Positions 16,919-26,433 of a DNA stretch of 64,000 nt are shown one piece after another (the first letter of the stretch is position 1; every line of letters starts with the position of its first letter). Origin of the DNA: Stenotrophomonas sp. BIGb0135. GTDB lineage: Bacteria > Pseudomonadota > Gammaproteobacteria > Xanthomonadales > Xanthomonadaceae. The notes under the pieces are model-generated. The model was not told where the DNA came from, did no database searches, and saw nothing but the letters and a program-made list of their open reading frames with translations. The DNA lies in the NCBI RefSeq assembly GCF_024810105.1, contig NZ_JANUDX010000001.1:124001-188000 (forward strand). The letters run 5' to 3'. The translations under genes and the position numbers were made by a program.

Positions 16919-19063
16919 TCAGTGTTCCAATGTATCGGGAGTGGCCGGATCGCTGCTGCGATACGGCAGGTACAGGTCGATCAGGGTACCGGCACCGTGT
17001 GCCGACTCGATGCGCAGGGTGCCGCCGACGCTCTGCGCGCGCTCGCGCATCACGATCAGGCCCAGCCCGCGCGGGCCTTCCGGGTCGAAGCCCTCGCCAT
17101 CATCGCGGACCTGCAGGTGCAGTCCGGCATCGCCCATGTCATGCAGTTGCAGGCTCACCTGGCTGGCGCGCGCATGCCGCAGCACGTTGGTCAGGCTTTC
17201 CTGGGCGATGCGGAAACAGGCCTGCTCGATGTCGCCCTGCGGGCGTTGCGGCAGCGCCTGGATATCCGGCAGCAGCTCGATCGCCGCCGAGCGGAACAGT
17301 ACGCTGGCCTGCCAGCGCAGCGCGGCCTCCAGCCCCAGCGCGTCCAGTTGCGGCGGGCGCAGCAGCGTGGAGATGTCGCGCAGCTTTCCCACCGTGGCGT
17401 CGGCCAACTGGATGATCTGTTCGAGGTCGTCGCCGCGCCGGGCGGGGTCGTCCTCGTCCTGCGCGGCATAGGCGGACAGCTTCATCGCGGTGATCGCCTG
17501 GCCGATGTCGTCGTGCAGGTCGCGCGAGATCGCGCGGCGTTCGTCCTCCTGCAGCGAGAACAGTCGCCCGGCCATGGCCTGCAGTTCGCGGTTGCTGGTC
17601 TCCAGCGCCTCGCGGATGCGCTCGGGCTCGCTCAGGTCGCGCACGATCAGCAGCTTGCAGTTGCGCCCGCCATAGCGCACATCGCCTACCGCCAGCCCCG
17701 CCTGGAAGTGCTCGCCGTCCAGCCGGCGCATGCCGATGACCTCGCCGGCCCCGGTGCTGGGCAGGGGGATCGGCGCAAACAACTGCGCACGCACCCGGGC
17801 CAGGTCCTCGGCCGCCACCAGCGCGGCCAGCGGCTCGCCCAGCAGGGTGTGCTGGCCGTAGCCGAACTGCGCGGCCGCGCAGGCATTGGCGTACAGCACG
17901 TGCTCGTCGGACAGGATCACCACGCCGTCCGGCAGCACCCGCACCAGCTCGCGGAACTGTTCCTCGCGCTCGCGCAGCAGGCGCCGCGACTGCTCGCGCT
18001 CGGTCACATCCTGCAGCGTGCCCAGCACCCGCGGCCGGCCGGCATCGTCATGGCCGCTCTCGGCGCGCAGGTGCACCATCAGCGCACGCCCGTCCATCGC
18101 CAGCAGCGGCAGCAGCACGTCGATCTGCACCTGCTCGGCGGCCATGTCCTGCAGCAGCTGTTCGGTCAGCGCGGCGGTGGCCGGGTCGGCCGGCACCAGC
18201 AGTTCCTCGAAGCGGTGCCAGCGCCGGGCTTCGGGCGGGCGCCGGCCCAGCAGGTGGTAGACCTGGTTGGAGTAGCGGCCCAGCCCGGTGCCCGGATCCA
18301 CTTCCCAGGCGCCGATCCGGGCCATTTCATGCGCTTCCTCCACCCGTGCCAGCGCCAGGTCGCGGCGGCGCAGCGCCTGGTCCTCGCTGGTGCGGTCGAT
18401 GGCGATCAGCAGGCGGGCCCGGTGGCCGTCGTAGTCGATGAAGTTGCTGCGCATCTCCATGTGCCGGCGGCTGCCGTCCTTGAGCTGCAGGTCGGCGCTG
18501 ATCACGCACAGCTCGTCCGGTGCGGCGCGGATCTGCGCCAGCTTGGCCGCCAGCTTCGGCTCGTCGCCGGTGGGCCACAACGCGCTGATCGGCATCGTGG
18601 TGAATTCATCGTGGGACCAGCCAAACAGCTGCATCGCCGCCGGGTTGGCGTCCAGGATGGCCAGCGTGTCCAGGTCGTAGACCAGGATCGGCCCCGGGTT
18701 GTTCTGGAACATCTGCCGGTGGCGGGTCTCCGAACACTCCAGCTTGGAGTGGGTCTGCAGCACGTGCTGGGCCAGCGGTCGCAGCAGCAGGTAGATCAGC
18801 GCCGCGCTGGCGACCACGAAGAACGCGCCCTTGACGGTCTGCCAGTGCGCGGCCGTGGCCATGTCCCGGGTCAGCACCTGCACGGCGGCATCGCTGCACA
18901 GGATCCAGACCAGGGCCAGCCCCAGATAGCCCAGCACCACGCGCCAGCGGTCGCGGCGCAAGGCCTGGGCGAGCGGCCGTTCGGGCGGGGCGGGGGTGGG
19001 CTGGCCGGACGGGGCGACAGGCATGGACGGGGCAGGGACCGGATCGAGGCGGGCGACCTGCAT
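16919..19063 (-). CDS. Multi-PAS membrane histidine kinase, NarX/DesK type (RavS-like)
   Basis: This 714-residue sensor kinase has two membrane helices near residues 43-63 and 76-95 (VVLGYLGLALVWILCSDAAV and GAFFVVASAALIYLLL). Three PAS regions follow, at about 110-225, 240-360 and 375-490. A HisKA_3 domain has His near 517 in SRDLHDDIGQAITAMKL, and the HATPase tail contains GLGLIVMRERAQSVGG. HisKA_3 kinases usually pair with NarL-type regulators, yet the only partner here is the adjacent RavR-like protein, 2 bp downstream. A RavS-type role is inferred from this context. Confidence 0.86.
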   Translation of the reverse strand: MQVARLDPVPAPSMPVAPSGQPTPAPPERPLAQALRRDRWRVVLGYLGLALVWILCSDAAVQVLTRDMATAAHWQTVKGAFFVVASAALIYLLLRPLAQHVLQTHSKLECSETRHRQMFQNNPGPILVYDLDTLAILDANPAAMQLFGWSHDEFTTMPISALWPTGDEPKLAAKLAQIRAAPDELCVISADLQLKDGSRRHMEMRSNFIDYDGHRARLLIAIDRTSEDQALRRRDLALARVEEAHEMARIGAWEVDPGTGLGRYSNQVYHLLGRRPPEARRWHRFEELLVPADPATAALTEQLLQDMAAEQVQIDVLLPLLAMDGRALMVHLRAESGHDDAGRPRVLGTLQDVTEREQSRRLLREREEQFRELVRVLPDGVVILSDEHVLYANACAAAQFGYGQHTLLGEPLAALVAAEDLARVRAQLFAPIPLPSTGAGEVIGMRRLDGEHFQAGLAVGDVRYGGRNCKLLIVRDLSEPERIREALETSNRELQAMAGRLFSLQEDERRAISRDLHDDIGQAITAMKLSAYAAQDEDDPARRGDDLEQIIQLADATVGKLRDISTLLRPPQLDALGLEAALRWQASVLFRSAAIELLPDIQALPQRPQGDIEQACFRIAQESLTNVLRHARASQVSLQLHDMGDAGLHLQVRDDGEGFDPEGPRGLGLIVMRERAQSVGGTLRIESAHGAGTLIDLYLPYRSSDPATPDTLEH

Positions 19064-19180
19064 CTTAGAGCGTGGCGTCCGGTTTGGGGGCTGCGCGCGG
19101 TACGCGGCTCAACTATCCGCGGAATCCGCCGCTAACGATTGCGTTCCCGGCTGTCGGGTGCGTTATCGGAGTCTTACCGC

Positions 19181-21973
19181 GTGGACCAAGGGATTATCGC
19201 GAGTCTGCTGCAGCATCCACTGGCGTCGGCCTTGGTCATCCTGGACCGGGCGGGGCGCCCGCTGGCGGCCAACCCGGCCGCACGCGAGCATGGGTTGCCG
19301 GCAACCGTGGCGGCCTATGGCGAGCTGCTCGAAGACCTGCGCCTGCTGGCCGCCGATGGGGGCCTGGTGCCGTGCCAGCTGCCCGGCGGCCCGCGCGGAC
19401 GCTTCGACGGCTGGATGCGCGCGGTGCACGACCCGGACGGCCACCTGCTGGCCTTCACCCTCAGCGTGCCCGAGCCGGTGGCCAACTATGCCGGCAGCCG
19501 CTGGGAGCTGGCCCTGGACCATGCCGGCCACGGGTTGTGGGATTGGGACGTGCCCAGCGACGCGGTGACCCGGTCCCGGCGCTGGGACGGCCAGCCTGCC
19601 CCGACCGAGGAAACCACCCGCGGCGACGCGGCCGCCGCGCTGCTCGCCCCGATCCATCCCGATGACCAGCCGGCCGTACGCGCCGCGCTGGACGCGCACC
19701 TGGGCGGGCAGGGCGAGGTGTACACCGCCGAGTACCGCGTGCGCCATCCCGAGGGCGATTGGCGCTGGGTGCTGGACCGCGGCCGGGTGGTCGCCCGCAC
19801 CGCCGATGGCCAGCCCTTGCGCATGGTCGGCACCCATACCGACATCCAGGCGCAGAAACAGATGGAAGCGCTGCTGCTGGAGCAGCAGGTGCACCTGCGC
19901 GAAGCCCAGCGCATCGCCAGCATGGGCAGCTGGTCGTGGAACCCGGATGATCGCCAGTTCTGGTGGTCGCCAGAGTTCCGCGCATTGCTCGGCGTGGGCG
20001 ACGAACCGCTGACCGGGCGGCGCCGCTGGCTGCGCCGCCTTGAACCGCGCTCGCGCAGCCTGCTGCGCCACGCCTGGCGGCGCATGCTGCACGATGGCAA
20101 GCCGGCCACCCTGGAACTGGAACTGCCGCGCGAACGCGAAGGTGCGCTGCACCTGCGCCTGTGGATGCAACCGTTGCTGGGCGCCGACGGGCGCATCCAG
20201 CGCCTGCTTGGCCAGGTCCAGAACATCACCGAGCAACACCAGACCGATGCGCTGATCCGCTGGCGGACCGAGCTGCTCAACCGGGTCTCGGCCCTGGGCC
20301 GCATCGGTGGCTGCGAGATCGAGGTCAGCACCCGCCACATGCAGTGGACCGAGGAGTGCTACCGCATCCACGGCCTGCGCAAGGAGCCGATCAGCCTGGA
20401 CCAGGCGCTGGCGCTGTACACCCAGGACTCCCGCGATGCGTTCGAGGCCGCGCTGGCCCGTATCGCCGACGGCGGCCTGCCCGAGCAGCTGGACCTGTGC
20501 TTCTACCGCCAGTCCGGCCTGCGCATCTGGGTCCAGGTGCTGATCGAGCTGGACCGTCGCGACGGCCTGCCGACGCGCTTCGTGGTGCTGTTCCGTGACA
20601 TCACCCGCGAACGCGAAGCCAACGAGCGCATCGAGCTGCTGGCCCACTACGACCTGCTCACCGGGCTGCCCAACCGCATGCTGCTGCGCGAGCAGACCGC
20701 CGATGCGATCGAGGAGGCCTGCGATCGCGGCGCGCCGCTGGCGATGCTGTTCATCGACCTCGATGGCTTCAAGACCATCAACGACACCTTTGGTCACGCC
20801 ACCGGCGATGCCCTGCTCAAGGCCGCGGCCGCGCGCCTGCACCAGAACCTGCGCAACGCCGACCTGTTCGGCCGTTTCAGCGGCGATGAGTTCATCGTGG
20901 TGCTTCGCGACCTGGCCGAGCCGGAAGATGCCGGCCACGTGGCGCGCAAGCTGATCGCCTCGCTGGCCGAGCCGCTGCAGCGCGGCGAGACCACGCTCAA
21001 GGTCGGCGCCAGCGTCGGCATCGCCATGCTCGACGAGGGCCGTGGCGACTTCGACTCGCTGCTGCGTGCCGCCGACGCCGCCATGTACGCGGCCAAGGAG
21101 GCGGGCCGCAACACCTACCAGTACTACAGCCAGGATGCGTTGATGCGGATCCAGCGCAAGCTGGAGATCGAGCACGCCCTGCTGGGCGCGATCGAGCGCG
21201 AAGAATTCACCCTGGCCTACCAGCCGCTGCTGCACGCCGCGCATGACCAGCCACCGGCCATCGAAGCGCTGCTGCGCTGGCATCGGCCTGGCATCGGCTA
21301 CTGCAGCCCGGCCGAGTTCATTCCGATCGCCGAGAAATGCGGCGAAATCGTCCGCATCGGCGACTGGGTACTGACCGAGGCCTGCCGCCAGGCGGCCGCG
21401 TGGGACGCGGCGGGCCTGCAGTTCGACCGTGTCGCGGTCAATGTCTCGGCCGTGCAGCTGCGCGATCGTGGATTTGCCGAGCGGGTGATCGATATCTGCC
21501 ACGCGCACGGCTGGCCGCCGCAGCGGCTGGAGCTGGAACTCACCGAATCGGCCCTGATCCGCGACACCGACGTGCTGCGCCATTGCTTCGACGTCCTCGA
21601 ACGCCACGGCGTGCCGCTGGCGGTGGACGACTTCGGCACCGGGTTCTCCAACCTGCATTACCTCAACCGCTTCCCGGTCGGCCGCCTCAAGATCGACCGC
21701 AGTTTCGTCCAGGGCATGCTGCACGACACCGGCACCGCCGAAGTCACCCAGGCGATCGTCCACCTCGGCCATGCGCTGGGCATGAAGGTCGTCGCCGAAG
21801 GCGTGGAGACCGAGCAGGAAGAGGCCATGCTGCGGCGCCAGGGATGCGACGAAATCCAGGGCTACCTGTATTCCCGCCCCCTGACCCCGCGCGACCTGGC
21901 CCAGTGGCTCAAAGCCGGCGGCGCCCAGATGGCCCCGCGCGACGCGCTGGTCGCCCTGACCCACGCCGTCTGA
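19181..21973 (+). CDS. PAS-GGDEF-EAL cyclic-di-GMP protein
   Basis: This large cytosolic protein (about 930 residues) has several PAS/PAC domains in the first 460 residues, then GGDEF (about 490-660) and EAL (about 670-920). The cyclase motif is SGDEF, an active variant in many proteins. An RxxD I-site (RNAD) sits five residues upstream. All EAL signatures are intact: IEALLRW, VNVSAVQL, LELTES, DDFGTG, KID, AEGVE and QGYLYSRP. Both activities are therefore possible. No ATG is available near the start. GTG at 19181 is chosen because GGAG lies 9 bases upstream; a TTG at 19139 in the same frame is the alternative. It is divergent from the multi-PAS kinase. Confidence 0.9.
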   Translation: MDQGIIASLLQHPLASALVILDRAGRPLAANPAAREHGLPATVAAYGELLEDLRLLAADGGLVPCQLPGGPRGRFDGWMRAVHDPDGHLLAFTLSVPEPVANYAGSRWELALDHAGHGLWDWDVPSDAVTRSRRWDGQPAPTEETTRGDAAAALLAPIHPDDQPAVRAALDAHLGGQGEVYTAEYRVRHPEGDWRWVLDRGRVVARTADGQPLRMVGTHTDIQAQKQMEALLLEQQVHLREAQRIASMGSWSWNPDDRQFWWSPEFRALLGVGDEPLTGRRRWLRRLEPRSRSLLRHAWRRMLHDGKPATLELELPREREGALHLRLWMQPLLGADGRIQRLLGQVQNITEQHQTDALIRWRTELLNRVSALGRIGGCEIEVSTRHMQWTEECYRIHGLRKEPISLDQALALYTQDSRDAFEAALARIADGGLPEQLDLCFYRQSGLRIWVQVLIELDRRDGLPTRFVVLFRDITREREANERIELLAHYDLLTGLPNRMLLREQTADAIEEACDRGAPLAMLFIDLDGFKTINDTFGHATGDALLKAAAARLHQNLRNADLFGRFSGDEFIVVLRDLAEPEDAGHVARKLIASLAEPLQRGETTLKVGASVGIAMLDEGRGDFDSLLRAADAAMYAAKEAGRNTYQYYSQDALMRIQRKLEIEHALLGAIEREEFTLAYQPLLHAAHDQPPAIEALLRWHRPGIGYCSPAEFIPIAEKCGEIVRIGDWVLTEACRQAAAWDAAGLQFDRVAVNVSAVQLRDRGFAERVIDICHAHGWPPQRLELELTESALIRDTDVLRHCFDVLERHGVPLAVDDFGTGFSNLHYLNRFPVGRLKIDRSFVQGMLHDTGTAEVTQAIVHLGHALGMKVVAEGVETEQEEAMLRRQGCDEIQGYLYSRPLTPRDLAQWLKAGGAQMAPRDALVALTHAV

Positions 21974-21986
21974 CCACGCCCAACGG

Positions 21987-22862
21987 GTGGAGCCGAGCCA
22001 CCCTCGGCTGCGCTTCGTCCGCCCCAATCGGGTAGAGCCGAGCCACGCTCGGCTGCCCTTGATCCGCCCTAATCGGTAGAGCCGAGCCATGCTCGGCTGC
22101 TCTTGATCCGCCCTAAGCGGTAGGGCCGAGCCATGCTCGGCTGTTCTTGATCCCCCCCAATCGGTAGAGCCGAGCCATGCTCGGCTGCTCTTGATCCGGT
22201 CTCCCCACGCCAGGCGTTGCCTGGCTCCAGGCCAAATGCCTGCATGTGCAATGCCAAACGCTTCGTATAGGCCGGGGGCGCACACGCATGCTGCACGGGG
22301 TGCGGTGCCGAGCATGGCTCGGCACTACCAGTGTGTGCGATCTCTGTCGGGGTGCGATGCCGAGCCATGCTCGGCTGCTCTTGATCCGGTCTCCCCACGC
22401 CAAGCAGCGCCTGGTTCCAGGCCAGATGCCGGCACGCATAATCCCAAACGCTTCGTATCGGGCAGGGGGCGCACGCGAGTGCTGTGTGGGGTGCGGTGCC
22501 GAGCATGGCTCGGCACTACCGGGGATGCGATGGCATCGGTAGAGCCGAGCCATGCTCGACTGCTCTTGATCGGGTCTCCCCACGCCAGGCAGCGCCTGGT
22601 TCCAGGCCGGATGCCGGCACGCGTATTCCCAAACGTTTCGTATTGGGCAGGGGGCGCACGCGAGTGCTGTGTGGGGTGGGTGCGGTGCGGTGCCGAGCAT
22701 GGCTCGGCACTACCGGGGTGTGCGATCTCTGTCGGGGGGCGGTGCCGAGCATGGCTCGGCACTACCGGGCGTGCGATGTCTGTGGGATGTGTTGCCGAGC
22801 ACGGCTCGGCACTACCGGGATGCGATGGCATAGGTAGAGCCGAGCCATGCTCGGCTGCTCTC
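21987..22862. repeat. Composite SMAG-type array with 44-bp and about 185-bp repeat units
   Basis: Five direct palindromes (GCCGAGC / GCTCGGC stem) lie at 21987, 22032, 22076, 22120 and 22164, about 44 bp apart. From 22198 a longer unit recurs, starting with GGTCTCCCCACGCCA at 22198, 22388 and 22573. Each unit contains a CAAACGCTTCGTAT-like core, a GGGGGCGCA segment and one or more inverted palindromes headed GTAGTGCC on the minus strand (near 22307, 22497, 22690, 22741 and 22792). Direct copies lie at 22357, 22540 and 22834. No gene is seen in this 890-bp gap between a plus-strand and a minus-strand gene. Confidence 0.87.
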
Positions 22863-22865
22863 CGC

Positions 22866-23165
22866 TCAGCGTTCGCGCGCGGCCTTGGCAGCGGCCTCGC
22901 CGCTCAACCCGAGATCCCAGGCCAGCCCGGCCAGCGCCGGGTCGACCGGGGCGGGCAGGGCGCCTTCGGCTGTTCCGCTGCGGTCGGCCAGCCGTGCCAG
23001 CTCGGCCTGCGCCAACTGCTCCAGTCGCCCGATCAGGGCGAGGCCCCGCAACGGTTCGGCCATCGGGGCTGGAGGGGCCTCGGCACGCGCGGCCGGCAGA
23101 CCGTCCACGTCGGGGTGGGCGCCAGGCGACGGGGAGGCAGGGCTGGGGGAGGCAGTCAACGACAT
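22866..23165 (-). CDS. Small hypothetical protein downstream of the chemoreceptor
   Basis: I do not recognise this 99-residue product. Its N-terminal third is Pro/Ser/Ala-rich (MSLTASPSPASPSPGAHPDV). The rest is helical and Leu/Ala-rich (GLALIGRLEQLAQAELARLA) and ends EAAAKAARER. The ATG at 23165 follows the chemoreceptor gene by 98 bp on the same strand. The frame is open further 5' into that gene, but the short version is preferred because it starts after the intergenic hairpin. It may be part of the motility regulon by position only. Confidence 0.5.
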   Translation of the reverse strand: MSLTASPSPASPSPGAHPDVDGLPAARAEAPPAPMAEPLRGLALIGRLEQLAQAELARLADRSGTAEGALPAPVDPALAGLAWDLGLSGEAAAKAARER

Positions 23166-23204
23166 CGGGCGATCATCTGCAGCCAGGACGAGTGTTGGAA
23201 GCAC

Positions 23205-23231
23205 AACGGCCCCGGGGAAACCGGGGCCGTT
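23205..23231 (-). terminator. Hairpin downstream of the chemoreceptor gene
   Basis: AACGGCCCCGG and CCGGGGCCGTT pair perfectly over 11 bp around GAAA. There is no strong T-run on either side, so it may be a weak terminator or an mRNA-processing or stability hairpin rather than a classical terminator. Confidence 0.5.
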
Positions 23232-23263
23232 GCTCGTGCCGGAACCGGCACGCGTCATGTAGA

Positions 23264-24454
23264 TCAGAACAGCTCGACCGCGCCAGCGGCCATGCTCTGC
23301 TGGGCCACCGCCTTGTGCGGCGGACGCTCCCACTCGCTGCGCATTTCGCGCAGGCGGCTGCCGGTGCGCTGCAGGGCGTTGACCACTTCCTCGTCGAACA
23401 CGCCGCCATTGCGGTGCAGCAGTTCCTGCAGCGCCACCGCTTCGCGGTTGATCGCGGTCAGGCGGTCCAGGTGGGTATGCACCCCGCCCAGGGCCTGGGT
23501 GGCGATGTCCTCGAACTGCAGGGCGCGCACCGCTTCGGCCACGCTGCTGTCGATGGCACGACCACACTCGGAGATCTCGCGCATGCCGTCGCCCAGCGAA
23601 GCATTGATCTGGGCCACGTTGTCCAGCATCTGCGCCGCTTCATGACGCGCTTCGCGGGAGCGGTCCATGTCGCGCGAGGCCATGTTGGAGACGGTCTCGC
23701 GAACCTTGGCGATGGCGTCCTTGGAGCTGTGCGCCAGCTTGCGGATCTGCTCGTTGAAGGTGGTCGAGCGCTCGGACAGGTTGCGCACCTCGTCGGCGAC
23801 CACCGCAAAGCCGCGACCGGCTTCACCGGCACGCGCCGCTTCGATGGCCGCGTTCAGGGCCAGCAGGTTGGTCTGGTCGGCGATCGACTTGACGTCTTCC
23901 AGCAGCGCGAAGATGCCATCCAGGTGCTGGGCCATCTGGTCGATGTGCTGCACGGTATTGCTGCTCTGGCCGCTGACCTGTTCCAGCGCCTCCACCAGCT
24001 GTTCCATGCGATGGCTGGCATGCTGGGCGAAGCGGGCCACGTCGACGCCGGCGCCGCCGTCTTCACCGGCACGGTCGACGATGCGGGCCAGGGCCTGGCT
24101 CTGCTGGCGCGACTTGCGGTTCATGGCGTCGAAACTGCCACCCAGGCCGCTGACCGCATGGCGGATCAGGTCACGGGCGCGTTCGACTTCGCCGCGCGAG
24201 CCGTCCACTTCGTTGGCGACGAAGGAGCGCAGCTCGGTCAGCAATTGGTCCTGCTCGCGCAGGATGCGGGCGTGCTCGGGGGAGCGCTGGGTCTGTGCCC
24301 GTGCGGTCCACCAGGCAAACCCGAGCCAGCTGAGCGTCATGGTGGTCAGGATCGCCCAACGCAGGGCGGCTGGCCATTCGAAGCCGATGGCGAAGGGGAG
24401 GAGCAGGGTCAGGACCAGGGGGGCGGCCAGACGGATGAAGATGCGTGAGTACAT
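23264..24454 (-). CDS. Methyl-accepting chemotaxis protein without a periplasmic sensor
   Basis: The 396-residue protein carries the MCP signalling tip (about residues 215-255; [20 protein letters not shown], then FAVVADEVR). The two N-terminal hydrophobic stretches (residues about 5-25 and 30-50) are separated by only a few residues, so there is essentially no periplasmic ligand domain, and no HAMP domain is apparent. It must sense through the membrane or cytosol, or through partners. The ATG at 24454 gives [14 protein letters not shown]; a sigma-28 site 29 bp upstream places it in the late flagellar regulon and rules out the longer open frame. Confidence 0.9.
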   Translation of the reverse strand: MYSRIFIRLAAPLVLTLLLPFAIGFEWPAALRWAILTTMTLSWLGFAWWTARAQTQRSPEHARILREQDQLLTELRSFVANEVDGSRGEVERARDLIRHAVSGLGGSFDAMNRKSRQQSQALARIVDRAGEDGGAGVDVARFAQHASHRMEQLVEALEQVSGQSSNTVQHIDQMAQHLDGIFALLEDVKSIADQTNLLALNAAIEAARAGEAGRGFAVVADEVRNLSERSTTFNEQIRKLAHSSKDAIAKVRETVSNMASRDMDRSREARHEAAQMLDNVAQINASLGDGMREISECGRAIDSSVAEAVRALQFEDIATQALGGVHTHLDRLTAINREAVALQELLHRNGGVFDEEVVNALQRTGSRLREMRSEWERPPHKAVAQQSMAAGAVELF

Positions 24455-24482
24455 GGACGTTCTCGGGAAGTGCACGGTTGAT

Positions 24483-24509
24483 GTATCGGCCGTACCCCCG
24501 TTTGCTTTA
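24483..24509 (-). promoter_or_regulatory. Sigma-28 (FliA) promoter of the chemoreceptor gene
   Basis: On the minus strand TAAAGCAA, 11 bp and GCCGATAC match the FliA consensus at both elements with the exact spacing. It ends 29 bp before the ATG at 24454. Confidence 0.85.
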
Positions 24510-24547
24510 GTGCTGCACTGCACATTCCCTCGAAAAACCTCCCCGCG

Positions 24548-24655
24548 GTAGCGCCACCGCATGGGGGGCTGCGGGATCCCCGACCGCCCGACCCAGCCAC
24601 CCGTGGGGTGGCTCCACCCGCGTCGATCAACGCTGGAGCCACCCCATGGGTGGCT
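24548..24655. repeat. SMAG-type palindromes, CACCC stem type
   Basis: Three elements lie between hflD and the chemoreceptor: a GTAG-headed diverged copy at 24548-24570, an inverted copy at 24595-24617 (AGCCACCC / GGGTGGCT) and a direct copy at 24635-24655 (GGAGCCACCC / GGGTGGCT). The last two could pair with each other into a larger hairpin. Confidence 0.7.
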
Positions 24656-24682
24656 GCACGCCGCCCGCCCCGTCGCCGTGCA

Positions 24683-25297
24683 TCAGCGCAGCTGCCGGTC
24701 CACCGCCTCGATCATCGCCTTGCGCGAGAACAGGAAATCCCAGTACTGGCCGCCGGTCTGGCGCCACAACACCGCCGAGCGCACCGCCGCCAGCAGCAGG
24801 GCGCGGATCTCGGCCACCACCCCGGCCTGGCCCAGGTAATGCGGGTTGCCCTGGACCATCACCCGCGGCTTGAGGTTGCTGATGGTGTCCGCGTACAGCC
24901 CACCCAGCGCGGCCAGCACGTCCGGATGGGCGCTGTCGCCCAGCTCGGTGGCCTGGCGCTGGGCGCGCGCGATGCCCTGGCTGACCTTGTCCACCACCGC
25001 GTGCTCGCGCACGAAGCGGCGTTCCAGCTGCAGCACCGCCAGCGCCAGGCGCGGCAGCGCCTCGTCCTGGCCCTGGCTGCGGAAATAGTTGTGCAGCAGG
25101 CGCAGCCCCGAGGCCACGTTGGCCGGGCTGCCGTAGATGGCCTGGGGGCTGTCGGCGTCGATGCGGAACACGCTGTCGATCGCCGTGCGCACCACCGCTG
25201 CTTCGGAATGGCCGGTCTCGGCGATGCGGCGCACCTGCTGCAGGGCCTGGGCAATGCCGGCCAAGGCAAGAACGCGGTCGTCGACGGAAAAACTCAT
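24683..25297 (-). CDS. hflD: High frequency lysogenization protein HflD homologue
   Basis: HflD is a small helical, peripheral membrane protein, known in E. coli for sequestering phage lambda CII; its housekeeping role is unclear. The 204-residue product ([53 protein letters not shown]) matches the family in length and motifs. It directly follows mnmA with a 4-base overlap, as in the E. coli nudJ-mnmA-hflD-purB order. purB is not found next to it here. Confidence 0.92.
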   Translation of the reverse strand: MSFSVDDRVLALAGIAQALQQVRRIAETGHSEAAVVRTAIDSVFRIDADSPQAIYGSPANVASGLRLLHNYFRSQGQDEALPRLALAVLQLERRFVREHAVVDKVSQGIARAQRQATELGDSAHPDVLAALGGLYADTISNLKPRVMVQGNPHYLGQAGVVAEIRALLLAAVRSAVLWRQTGGQYWDFLFSRKAMIEAVDRQLR

Positions 25298-26433
25298 GCA
25301 GCAGATACCTCGAAGGGAGAAGGAACGGTCCGCAGCCGCTGTTCCAGCGGCGCATCGGTGGCGGCGATCACCGCGCCACCCAGGCAGACCTCATCGTCAT
25401 ACAACACCAGCGATTGACCGGGGGTGACGGCGCGTTGCGGGCGGTCGAAACGGACCAGCAGCGTGCCGTCGTCGTTGACCTGCACCTGGCAGGGCTCGTC
25501 CGGCTGGCGGTAGCGGGTCTGGGCGGTGCAGGTGAAGCGCCGCGCCGGGGGCGCCCCGGCGATCCAGTGCGCCGCCTCCGAGTGCAGCCGGGTGGACAGC
25601 AGCCAGGGGCTGTCGCGGTCCTGGTCCACGTAGAGGATGTTGCTGGTCACTTCCTTGCCGACCACGTACCAGGGCGCGGCCGGCCGGCCGCGCACGCCGC
25701 CGATGTTCAGGCCTTCGCGCTGGCCCAGGGTGAAATAGAACACGCCGGGGTGCTCGGCGATCAGGTTGCCCTCCGGGTCGCGGATCTCGCCGGTCCGGGC
25801 CGGCAGGTAGCGCCCGAGGAACTCGCGGAAGTCGCGTTCGCCGATGAAGCAGATCCCGGTGGAGTCCTTCTTGGCGTGGGTGGGCAGCCGCGCATCGCGG
25901 GCGATCCGGCGCAGGTCGTTCTTCTGCAGGTCGCCGATCGGGAACAGCGTGGCGGCCAGCTGGGCCTGGCCCAGCTGGTGCAGGAAATAGCTCTGGTCCT
26001 TGCTGCGGTCGGCACCGCGCAGCAGCGCCCAACGCCCAGCCACCTGCGCCACGCGGGCGTAGTGACCGGTGGCGATGCGCTCGGCGCCCAGCTCGCGGGC
26101 CGCATCCAGGAAATGCTTGAACTTGACCTCCCGGTTGCACAGCACGTCCGGGTTGGGCGTGCGCCCGGCGGCGTATTCGGCCAGGAAATGTTCGAACACG
26201 CCCTGCCAGTACTCGCTGGAGAAGTCGCGGAAATGGAACGGGATCCCGAGCAGGCCACACACGGCCACCGCGTCGCGGCGGTCGTCCTCGGCGCGGCAGT
26301 CGCCGCTGCCGTCGTCGGCCCAGTTCTGCATGAAAAGCCCGGCCACCGGCTCGCCCTGCTGGACCAGCCGCCATGCGGCCACCGAGGAGTCCACCCCGCC
26401 GGACACGCCGACCATGATCCGTGGCGTGCTCAT
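25294..26433 (-). CDS. mnmA: tRNA-specific 2-thiouridylase MnmA
   Basis: MnmA adds sulfur to C2 of the wobble uridine in tRNA-Lys, tRNA-Glu and tRNA-Gln. The 379-residue enzyme has the PP-loop [13 protein letters not shown] at the N-terminus. Two catalytic cysteines are visible, in [11 protein letters not shown] and [23 protein letters not shown] lies in the tRNA-binding part. The ATG at 26433 overlaps the nudJ stop (ATGA), giving a coupled nudJ-mnmA-hflD operon. Confidence 0.96.
   Translation of the reverse strand: MSTPRIMVGVSGGVDSSVAAWRLVQQGEPVAGLFMQNWADDGSGDCRAEDDRRDAVAVCGLLGIPFHFRDFSSEYWQGVFEHFLAEYAAGRTPNPDVLCNREVKFKHFLDAARELGAERIATGHYARVAQVAGRWALLRGADRSKDQSYFLHQLGQAQLAATLFPIGDLQKNDLRRIARDARLPTHAKKDSTGICFIGERDFREFLGRYLPARTGEIRDPEGNLIAEHPGVFYFTLGQREGLNIGGVRGRPAAPWYVVGKEVTSNILYVDQDRDSPWLLSTRLHSEAAHWIAGAPPARRFTCTAQTRYRQPDEPCQVQVNDDGTLLVRFDRPQRAVTPGQSLVLYDDEVCLGGAVIAATDAPLEQRLRTVPSPFEVSAA

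Noticed and set aside
19163..22315. 1050-codon open frame antisense to the PAS-GGDEF-EAL gene, and similar long antisense frames over clpA (28678-30828) and ftsK (37559-40270).
   Set aside because: These are GC-rich shadows: Arg/Gln/His/Ala-rich with no domain pattern, while the opposite strand encodes complete known proteins.
24563..24682. purB expected next to hflD by analogy with E. coli.
   Set aside because: The region after hflD holds only palindromes and then the chemoreceptor gene; purB is not in the window.
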